Source: an uncultured Brevinema sp. (GTDB lineage Bacteria > Spirochaetota > Brevinematia > Brevinematales > Brevinemataceae). From it: a DNA stretch of 21,279 nt. A program made the translations under genes and the position numbers. The stretch is taken from contig CAMRBT010000005.1 in NCBI GenBank assembly GCA_947040475.1, positions 1-21,279 on the forward strand, in the 5' to 3' direction. Positions 6,557 through 18,500 of the stretch are shown one piece after another. Within the stretch, counting starts at the first letter, position 1. Every line of letters starts with the position of its first letter. Under the pieces are notes generated by a model. That model was not told the DNA's origin, did not search any database, and was given only the letters and a program-made list of their open reading frames with translations.

Positions 6557-9500
6557 TTATGGTGTTGGTGGGTTAGCTTTTAAATTAATAGTTTTACGAC
6601 TATAGAGCCAAGTGGTACCAGTAGCATTTTTATTATGTAAGAACTGTTCCACCATGTCCCCGAATTGATCACCGTCTTTAGGGTTTACCCATATCATTCT
6701 CCATTTGTCAGTTGTGGCTGTGGTCTTGAACTCGTCATTACTCATGAATATTACATATCCATTCATAGCACCTATTCCTGTAACACCTAAAGCATATTTT
6801 CTTGACCCGTCTCCCTGTGAAGGAATATCCTTTGGAGTTACTTCATACATTCCTATTGTATCTCCGTTCTGGACCAGTTGTAGTGTATAGTTATAACCTT
6901 TTGGAGGGTAATGCGCTCCTGTACCTTCATAATTTGGTACTTTTCTAAAGGTAAGTGTTACATTGGCACTACTATTAGGCTCTGTTATCAAAAACAGATC
7001 TTGATCATTACTTGTTCCTGAATGACTAGCAGAACCGCTTGATGGTTGATCAAACTTGTGATGATAAAGGGTATACTGTTTTTTCCATGCTGGTAACGGT
7101 TTGGAGTCAGAAGCGTTTACAGCGTCTATCTGAGCTTGAGTTGGCGTTTGCCAAGCAGTCAGTTTATCTAGCCCTACTCTTCTTGCAGTAGTAGCACCCC
7201 AATAATGAGATCCATTAAAGAAGGCCTGTTTATTTAATTTGGTAGTAACATCAGCAACTGAATCTCCATGAACCCATTTGTATTGAAGTAGATTGCCTCC
7301 AGTTCCTATCTCTACTGCTTGATAACTGTTCAACAGTAGATTTTTCCAAGCAGTATCTTTAGTAAGCAGAGAGTCACTCGCAGTAGCTGTGCCCGTGTCT
7401 GTTGGTTTATGGAATTTAAAGATCATTCTTTCTTTACTATCAACCTGTAAAGGTTGTATCATGAAATCTGTTGTATTATCTCCTCTATCTTCATTTCCTG
7501 ATGAGGGGTTGGGTTCATCCAAAACACTTACGCTTTTCGTGTGTATTTTAGCGTTGTAGATACGGTTAGCTGTATCAACCCCTGTTGCTGTACCACTCTT
7601 ATTAAACATAAAGGTCATTTGGCTATTACCTACTTTAAATCCAGCACCACTAGGATCTGTTGTAGCCACAGTTTCCTTTGTAATACCATAGGCATTAACG
7701 AATGTTCTTGTTGGGTTTGAAGAAAGAATATAAGGAACAAAATGTTGTTGTCTAGCTGTATGTTCACTGATCATATTCGGTGTGTATTGTGATAGACCAC
7801 CCATTTTAGTAGCTAGTTGAGCTTTAGCAGCAGCCATTTCTGCATCTAGTATGCCACTAGCTTTACTATAACCGAGCATTATTTGATTATCAGTATTAAT
7901 CTTTATGGATAATACAGAGTTTTCAAATATATTTTTTAATTCAGTACCCATAGTAGTCTCTTCTAATCCATCAGCTTTCACACCTTTGAGTATTACAAAA
8001 GTACCTTCAGTTGTACTTGTATCAGCTAACATTCGGATTCTTGCTTTTAGTGTACTTTTTAGTACATCAGCACCTTGATAGTGGTTTATCTCTATATAGT
8101 CTACTTTCTTATCCCCTGTTGTAAGAGTTTCAATCGTAAACTTGTAGTAATCTTTAGCATTAAAGAATCCATCTTTAGCATTTGCATACCGAGAAGCTCC
8201 TCCGTTCTTAAAGAATCTTTCGTCAGCCATCATAACTAAACCAGTAGCTGTTTTAGCAACGGCATTCTTAGCTATATCCCAGTCTTCCACTTCATAATAG
8301 GTCTGTTCAGTCGTGGATATGTCTCTTAGTTTTTCTATGAGTCTCTTATCCATACTAGTAAAGTCTCTTAAGCGTTCGTGTGTCCAATAACTATATTTGT
8401 AGGCACTAGCTCTATTTTTTAGTTTTCTAGCTTCGCTATTGGCTGCGACTTTTGTATCACCATAAGCAATTAAGAAATTAGCCTCATTAATTATTTCTAC
8501 ATCTATAAATTGCTTATCTAAAGGAAATGCTCCTGTGCCTTTGACTTTTGCACTTTCAGCATAGAGTAAAGTTTTATTAAGATTATTTTCTACTATAGAT
8601 ATATTATAATTTTGAACAGTTCTTGCTGTGTTAATAAAGGTTATTACTTGTAGAGTTTCTGCATCTGCATTAAAAGTATACGTCATTGTGTTGTCAGGAT
8701 CATAGACTCCATTAGGGGTTTGTATTTCTACTCCCGTTCCTTTTGCAAAAGATGCTAAAGGTTCTGCACTTAGGGTAGTTAAAGTAGCATTTTCTTTAAC
8801 TATTGTGTTTTTACCATTATTCACTGTATTTATGAGATTCCAATAATGTCTTTGTCCCTTACCTGTCGTAGCTATTTCACCTTCATTCACAAATTTAGGG
8901 ATAACTGTACCCGTAAGATTTTCTCCACCCGGTTTATCAAGTTTACTGTATTTTCTACCAGATACTTGGATTTGGAACGCAGCAGTACCGTCTGCTCCTT
9001 TGACACCCAATACCTGCCCATTGTCAGGGCCTTCACCACCTGTAGGACTTGTAAGTGTATAATATCCTTCATCCGCACTGTAATCCGTTATTGCACTGTA
9101 AATACCCATATCATATGTATGACTTACAGGAGGAGCTTCATTACTTATTGTGGTTATTATTACTTTCGGGCCAAATATAAATTGATATTCATATGTGCTT
9201 TTAGGATCATAATAATCTGTACCATCAGTATGACGAGTATATTCAACTATAGGATTTGGTTTGCCAGCAACATCTGCACTTCTTCTTATCAGATTAGCCA
9301 CTGATTTACCTGTTTTTGTAATTTCTATTTGTCTATATAAATTAGGATGAGTTTGGGCTGTAAGAGCGTTTTTAGCGTCTTGAATAGTAGCTGCTATTGC
9401 ATATCTCGCCGTTTGCTTTACATCACCAGTAGCAGCCTCTTCACTTAATGCTATTGCCATAAATTTATTATCAGACACTCCATGTCCCTCTAGTTGGAAG

Positions 9501-12500
9501 AGTCCTGTTTTGGCTGTGCCTCCAATTGTTTCTTCTATCATTAAAATATCATAACTTTCTGTAACTGTCTTACCATCAGCTATATTATCTATTCTAAGAG
9601 TTTTTGCATCGTCAGCAAATATGAAATTTGTTGTCTTTCCAGAACCATATGCTGGTACGTCAGCGGTATTTCCGGCTTTGTGTACCCATGCACCTTGGTT
9701 TTTAATTGCTGCTATCATGTTTTTAACAATAGTTGGCTGTGCTGTTAACACAGATGCAGGCACATAATTCCAATATTCTAAAGATAATAACTTCTGTTTT
9801 GCTAAGAGTTCTGTATCACCATAAGCAAGTTTAACTCTTTTTTCAGATTCTAGTCGACCCACTTGTATCGCTACATATTTGTTTGAAATTTCCGTTTTAA
9901 AGATTGAACTAGGAGCATCAGGGTTACTAAATTGTCCTATACCATGTGGAAGAACTATTCCGTTGAATTCATCAGTACTGTCTATAACTTTTGTTAAATA
10001 TTTCACATGAGAAATTTTAACACGACCATTGGCAGTAGTAGGAGTGGTTACGTCACGACTACTCATCTCAAAATCATGTACAGCCACTGCTTTACCACTT
10101 GGTGCTGTTTTTTGAGGAGTACGGAAAGCAAAGTCTGTGGCTTTTTCACCACCTGGTAAAGCCTTTCTTTTTTCGTCTACAGGAATATACCAGTCATTAG
10201 CCTCTAATCCTGCAGTAGCTGTTATACTTACTTTTGGCTCAGCTTTTAATATTGATAATTTTACTAGTTTAGGATCTTTTGAACCTGATCTATTCTGTGG
10301 AGCACTTCCTGACCCTGTGTATGATCTAGCATATCCTACAAAAATACCTGTATCTCCTGTAAATGGAACACCCATGGACCAGTATCTGAATTGAACCCTA
10401 TTGCCAGCACCACCTGTTACGGCATCGGGATCAATCTCACCATTAGATTTTCTTAATGGAACTGCATGTCCAACAGTCCCTGTTACTGCAGTAGGATATT
10501 TTTTAACATAATCTTCTCTTTGGAAGAATAAATCTGTTCTACTATTTGCTATCATTTCCCATGAGAATTTTTTGCTATTCGCAGGTGCCTCTGCATCTGT
10601 TACGGCATCTACTTGTAATTGAATACGATAGTAGTTAGTTTCTGGTGTAGAATCGTCTATATTTACATAAATTAATAATCGTTGTTTAGCATCTACATAT
10701 ATTTCTTCTGTATTTACAGGATTGTAGTCAAACTTAGTTCCATCAGAATTTAAAAAGCCCAGACCATCTCTACCACCTGTAGCTTCAAGCGCTAATAAAG
10801 CTGTGTCACTAAGATTTACAGATTCTTTTACAGCTATATTTATTGTAGCAGTTTTTAGAGCGTCTTCCGTAATAACTACATCACTTTCCACAAATCTACC
10901 ATATTGAGTCTGATCTGCTGTACTTTGTACTTCAAAAGCAACAAATTTATTATGTAGAGGAGGTGCAGGCAGAATATCAGGTTTAGATGCTTTTAAGTAG
11001 TATAATGCTCTTCTTGAATCAGTATCCACACCAGTATCAGCAGCAAAGCCTACTACAGGATTGAGGAAGTAGTTATCAGAACTATTAACAAGTCTTTCAT
11101 CTCCTGCGAAGGTTCCAAACTCATCTCTAGTAAGGATGTTAACACTATTTGCTTTCGCATCAAATCTAAATTCTTGAGTTTCATGATCTAGATAAATAGC
11201 ATCAGCGTCTAGTGTTACAAGGACTTTATCATTAGCTATTGTAACTAATGTATAGGCTGTAACAAATGTTGCTGGTTTATAATGAGCTGTAGGTGCAGTT
11301 AATGCTGGGTTGACACCTTCAAACGCTGCTAAAGCAGCTGCTTTATCATTTCCTGCATTTCCAGTCTTAAATAGTTCTAGTCTAATAGTACTTTTCGCTG
11401 GAACCGCATTCTCATATGTATGCATAGCAACATGAGCACCATCGAGATCTCCACTTGCATTGCCCATTTTAAATGCACCTTTGGTTTCTGTATCTGCATC
11501 TGATCCATCTGCTTTTTCTAATATTGATAAAGTATAGCTAACAGTCGTTGCAATACCATCTTTTGTAAGAGTTACCAAAGCTGTACGAGCAAGAGAAGCA
11601 TCGGTAGCTACAGAGAATTGCCAGTTTGTATTATCTCTTAAATTTAATACTTTTACTGAGGTGTCAGCTGCCGTATATGGAGCATCTTGGTCAATAGAAA
11701 CTACAGCACCTATTTTTTCTGCAGTAGCTATAGACAGAGCACTAGAAAGAAGTGTTCTTTTTTCTACATAATTAAGAGCATTGCCGGCGTCATTTAATCC
11801 AGCATTAGCTGCTGCATATGTATGATCCGTTCCACCAGTGAAAAAGATCGTGGATTTATTTTTAGCAGTGTCTCCCTCAGGTCTAGCAAAAGCTAAGAGT
11901 TTACCATTATATTCTCCAAAACCATTAAGTGAATAAATAGCAGAGGTCGCACTAATATTTTGCATTAGGGATAGTCCATAAGTTTCTGCACTTGCAACAT
12001 CTACACCTGGCACTAAGCCTGTGTCTCCAATACCTGCGATCCTTATTACACTCATTGTTAAAGCATCTTGGTCAAAAGTTATATAAGTATGACCAATCGC
12101 AGGATCAGTACCTAATACAACCCATTGACTAAAGTTAGCAGGTTTTTGTATTTCAACAGCTCCTGTTTGGTCTAGATTCATTCTGGTTATTGCACTAACA
12201 CCCAAATCTCTCCAAAGCTCTGCAGCCATGAGATTGTTAAAAGGTTCTTTTTCTGTGTTATTTAGGAGTGTTCTAGCATCTGCAACAGTATTAGCACTAT
12301 ATAATCTCGCTCTAAAGTGCTCTGTATTAAGACCAACTTTGACAGCATAATATTGGTTAGAGACTTCTGTTTGATAATAAGTATTGTCCTTAACTTCAGG
12401 TTTTCCTCTATACATTTTGAATATAGCAGTTTGATCACCGTCAGGAGCTATTATTTTAGTAAGATATTCATAAACTGCATTAGCAGTTTCTATACTGAGG

Positions 12501-15500
12501 TCATCTCCAGCACGACTAACTGTCATTGCTGAACCAGTAGTATTTATTTTGAAAGCCCACGGTGCATGTTGAGATTTTCTGTCAGTAGTAGGAGCTCCGT
12601 TATAAGCGGTTTCCCACTGACCCACAGTAGTAATAGCCTCACCTATTAATTCATCTTTTCCATTGACCATACGCCAAGTACCAGCAGTTGAGACTCCATT
12701 TAAAGCTATTAAAGCAGTTTTTGGATTATCAAAAATACTTGAAAGAATATAGTTAGGGTCTGTTAAGGTCGTATCTCTAGCAGTTTTAAGGCCATCAATA
12801 AAACCAGCAGTAGTAATGTCAGTACCCTCAAGAGCTACCAAACGTATAGCATCAGGACTTTCAGGAGTTATTATATCTAAAGCTATTGTTTTACCTGAGA
12901 ATTCGGTAGGAACAGTAGAACCTGCTTTAGGAACTATTTGTATCATAGCTTTAGTAATTACAGCATCTCCCACAGATTCATCGTATACAGGTTTGAATCT
13001 AAGGTTTACTAGTGCTCCTGTTCCTTTTTGAACAGTCACATTACGATCAGCTAAAAATGTAAGTTTAATAGTAGTTCCACTGTCTTGTACAAATGTACCA
13101 TCAGTTAAAGAGTTCCATGCAGTCGCATCAAGACCTACTAAACTAGCTATCATAGGCTCAAGTTTAGGAAAATGCACAGCAGTTTTTGGAGTTAAGTTTG
13201 GTGCTGGGGTAGTGTTCAAATAGTTATAAGCTTCGGTATATGTACCGGTTTTTTGTGATATACCACCAGCGGCAGTTTTAATTATAGCTACATATTTACC
13301 GTTTAAGGCCGCTCCGTCAGTAACTCCACGAAGATATATTATACCTTTGAAAGGTGCTGTTGCCGTTTCTCTGTCATTTTTGACTAAAATAGTTTTATAA
13401 TTTGCAACAATAGATCCTGTACCATCACGTACAATAACACTAGCTGTTAAATTAGCAGCATTAAATGTCCATTCAGTAGTGTCACTATCTAAGTAAATAT
13501 TATCACCATCTAATGTTACTAATCCATCTTTTCCCAAAGTCGTAAGAACAGTAGATGTAGATTCTACACTACTTTTTACTCTATATCTAAAAGCTTTATT
13601 ACCATCTGATCCTGCATTGTCTGGGTCTGGAGCTATTGTTGCTGCGAGTATAGAATTGTCAGCTGTACCTTGATCAGTTACACTAATAAAGGCACTTGAT
13701 TCATGTACACCAGCATCAGGTAAACGAATAGTAATATATTTACCCCCATCTGGTCCAGAACCATTAAGGTAAGCTATAGCTCTTTTTTGTCCACCATCAG
13801 TTATAGATGCATGCATTTCATAGGTATACACATCATCACGAGTACTCTCTGGAGATACATTAGATATGATTATAGTTCTATTATTAGTGTATTCTACTCC
13901 ACTGTATGTTCCTATTGTAGGAATAATAGTATAAGATTTTGTTAATGTAGTATCATAAACATTTATTGGAGCGGCTATATCTGTTTTATATCCAAGCTCT
14001 ACATGTGCACCTGTTGTTGTAGCAGCAATAAATCCTTGTCTCTTAGCTGCTTCTGTAAATACAGCATCATCAACTTTGATAGATTCAGAAGCAAATAAAT
14101 TCCATTTATTAACAACCGCAGCATTTAGATTTTTCACCGCTTGGAGTGAAGGTGCTACAGACGCTTTTGCTCTTGTTTTATTTAAGTCTGTTATATGTTC
14201 TGGTGCTGTTGGTGCCTCAGCAAATTCTAGATACAAGTATTGATCACCATGAGGACCAAAGCCACTCAAGAGATAAATAGCTTTTGTTGACTCAGGATTT
14301 TCTACCACAGTCATTCCATAAGAAGAAGGAGTGCTTTTACCGTCAATAATATTATTAATAGTCAATACGCCTCTCTCAATATCAAAGGTATATTCTAATA
14401 CAGATTTAGGAGCGAAAGTAGGACGATCAGCACCAGTTACATATCCAGTATTATCAGAGGTAGTCGCTGATCCTGTTTCCGTGCTATCATTCAGATTACC
14501 ATTGAATCTCATTAAGGACCATTTTCCTAATTTTGCAGCTCCAGTTATAAGAGTATCGTTAGCTATAGCTCTATCATAGGTACTCCAGTTATAGTGACCA
14601 TCAGTTACAAGATCACCAAACATCTTTTGTGCATCGTTCAAGGATGCTCCTATACCAACACGCATTAATTTTGTATTTAATCCTACACCGTATTCTAGCA
14701 CAACATATTGATTTGTTTTACCATTAGGATTGTCATTTCTAAAAATTCGGAATGTAGCAGTAGTTCCACCTGTAGTAGTAGTAATTAATTTTATTCCAAA
14801 TTTATTAGCAGAGTCACTAGGGGCTGTTTCAGTTGCAGAAATAAGCAAGTCATGTACTGTACTGCCGTCAACATTATTAAAACTTAAAGATTTAAAGATC
14901 CAACGCTCAGTTTCCATATTATCATAGACATATTTATTTTTAGTTCCATCCCATTTTAATTCTGCCCAACCTTCAGTTCCACTAATTGTAGCAGCGTTTG
15001 CAATTGGATTAAAAGGGAGTAATGCTGATGCATCTTTTCTAAAATTCCATTCTTTCATGACATTCATTTCAGCTATGGCAGCTGCTTGAGCTTGGTCTTC
15101 ACCACCACTAGTGCCTATATTTTTAGTTGATAATCTCATAGATCCAATATCAAAAGAATCTCCAACATCATATATAGGTGGAGCAGGTACAGGATTTTCA
15201 CCACCTATACCTATAACTAGCACAGTATTATCGTAGATGCCACCAGTTTTAGACAGAATAAAAGCTCCTCTGTATTTTGAAATATCAGCTTTGACAGAAA
15301 GAGTATATACAGTTGTTGCTGCTGGTGTTTTTACTGTAACTTGAGTATCCTCAAATGTCCATGTTTCACCAGTGTCTTTATTAAATTGACTATCAGCGTC
15401 TGTCAATCGTACCCAAGGGTGAGCTTTTGCACGTGTTAAAACCCCTGCAGCAATATTTGCATAGTTGAAATCTTTCATCTCGAGTTTAACTGCACCAGTT

Positions 15501-18500
15501 TCATTTTCAGCAGTTAATCTATTTTCATGAATAAATGCTGTAAAAGTTGATTTTGTTGCTATCATTCCAGTATCTACTGTACCAATCATTTCATGATTTT
15601 TTATGTGGATATACTTTTTATGATATGGAGCAGTTGTGTCACCTGTTTTTGATCTCAAATATAATACAGCTGAGGCTCTAGTAAAAGTACCAGTACCAGT
15701 AGGAGCATCTGCAGATATCATGTATACATTATATTCTTTGATTCCTCCTGCTTTAGGGGTTATACTGACAGTATGGTCTGAAGCACCAAATGCCCATATT
15801 TCTGTATCAGTAGTAATATAGGCTCCACCTACTGTCTTTACAAAAGTATCTGTTCCATATCCTCCAGAAGCATAAGGTAAATAACTAGTAAAGGCTTTTG
15901 TCGTTTCTGTACCATCTGCATATGGCGCAACATAAGGTATATAAGCATCTAATAATTGTCTTTTAGCTGCATCATAACTTATTCCAAAACCAAAAGCTAC
16001 ACCATCAGGTGCTGTAACACCATCATTTGGAGGAGTAGTTGGTGTTGTGGATTGTAATGCCATATATTGATTTCGGTGAGCACCTTCCGTTCCAATCAAT
16101 CTAACTACTGCATTAAATGAAACAGTTGTATCATCTTCCATCATTTCATATGTATAAGTATCAGTAGTAAGTTGGTTATTTACAATGCTATTGATTGTAA
16201 CTTCATTCACACCTAGGGTATCATCAAATAACACTTCTAGTCCATTTTTATAATCGTCCATTTTATCAATACTATCAACTTGAGCCCAATGGTTATTAAT
16301 AGCTAGTAACGCATCTATTGCTGCTCTATCTTGAACACGTACTGTTTTATTTATATGAGTTCTTTCTCCTGTCTGGAATTCGTCAAGTGTAACAATTGCA
16401 GGAACGATACCTGCTCCTGTTCCTATTGTTGCCAATTCTTCTAGTTTATCATTAGCTATTATTCTAATAGTTTCTTTACCATTGAAAGGACCTGCGCCAC
16501 CATCTCGTTGAACATCTATTCTTAAGTATTCATCATGACGAGGAAGTCCTTCACTTTTGAGCTGTACAATACCTCTAAAGTCACCATTATCCTCGACAGC
16601 TTCTAAACCATAAACATGTGAGCTTAGAAGACCCGCTGCATTAGTAATAGAAATTGTTACCGTTAAAGGGGAATGAGTGAAATGATAATATTTAGTATTA
16701 TAAGGAGTGAAGATACCTGTAGGGAGTTTTGGTGCACCTTCTGTGTCAGATTCTATAAAAGAAATATCTTTAATAGTTTTTATTACTGATGCTTCTTTTG
16801 GTGCTGAGTTTTTTGCATGGTAATTATAAAATGCTCTGTCTATGTTATCAAGCGCAGTTACAGCAGTATCTTTATCGACACCAAAAGCAATATAAGCTTT
16901 ATTTCCATTAACACCAGTACCTGTTTCTACAGCCATAAATTGGGTATCCCAATCAGGTCCGCCAGATCCACGTATAGCTGCTAACTCAAACACAGCACGT
17001 GTAGGAGAAAATTCTTGTGCTACTATGAGTTCGTATGTGGTTGGTCCTGTAACAATGCCTTCTTCACCAGGATTTAATTCATTAGGCATAATCGCACTAA
17101 CTGAAACTGTTAGCTCTGTGTCTGTTTTAAAGTCTAGTTCATAGGTACTATTTCTTACATGCACAGGAATATCAGTTCCTGGCATTAGACCAGGAGGAAC
17201 TACTCCAGGATCAGCAGGTAAGTCAGTAGCAGGATCATTATAAGTTAGTGCTATCCATGTTAAATGTTTTTCCATAGCAGAAACTACTCTATAATTAGAA
17301 GGTAGTGCATTTTTTTCATGTAAATTAAATAATAAAACATTAGCTAAAGCTGATTTTGTTTCTTCCAGAGTACGCCCAACAGCATATTTTGCTTGAGTTT
17401 TATATAACTCTGAACCTCTATCAATTGCTATAAATCTACCATGCATAGGTCTTGTTGAATCAGCTGTCATAAAATCGGGACCAGTATAACCATGTAATAA
17501 AAACACACCATTGGTATTATTATTGTCAACAACTACTTCAACTTTATAAAAAGAGTTGACTGTTGAACCTCCTGAAACAAGAGCATACTGCAATGTTCTT
17601 TTATCTATATCTAAAAAGGTGAAAATTTCTGTTTTATCTGGTTGGTAAGACATACTACCTGTTGCATCTTCAGTAAGTTTAACCCAAGTATCCCCCACTT
17701 CTTCCATTGTTTCAGCCAATCTATAAGGGCGTCGAGCACTATCTTGATCTTGGTATTTATAGGTAGGTGTGTCCACAGTTTCTTGAAGTAATGTTATAGC
17801 TGCATTAGATGCAACAGATGCATCAGCATCTGTTGGTTTAACAGTTTTAAAATCAGCGTATATAATATCTGTATCTGGATTCTTGTCTAAATCTGGATCA
17901 GCACTAAGAATACCCCAGTGACCATCATATTTACCAACACCTTGAATCTGAAAAACCCCAGCTGTATCACTGGAATATTTTGTCATTTTCAATTCGTAGC
18001 TGAGAAAGTTTGTTACCCCAAAATATTTATCAGGGTCTGTTAGATGTCTTGTTGTAATAACTTTTAAAGTCATGTCATCAGCATTAAACTCAAGTTGATC
18101 TGTTTTATCCCAAAAATAATCGGTATTTGTAAGATCAACCAAAGCAGTAGAATTTCCGTCTACTGCTTCTGCTAATACCATTTTATATTCTGATAATAAA
18201 CGGATAACTTTATTATTAATTAATGCATTTTCTTGTAGATCCCATCCAAAAGTTAAAGTTGATGTAGGAGAAGTTAATGCTTCTTTAGCTTCTTCAAAAG
18301 TAGCTGCATTAATAAATTTCATTTCAGTACTAATCTCTCTATCTGAGAAAAATTCCATACCTATAAATCGGTCTACATCATTAATTTTTGCTCTATATAT
18401 TTCTGTATTAGCAGGGATCAAGGTTGTTGATGTTAAGTAAATTCTAGGCTGTTCAGTTGCTGTCGTAACACGAGTATCTGGATCTGTAGTAACTATAAAA

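Noticed and set aside
8846..9304. 152-codon open frame on the plus strand
   Set aside because: It lies wholly antisense to the giant gene in a region of conserved modules, and its Cys/Arg/Phe-rich composition is typical of a shadow frame.
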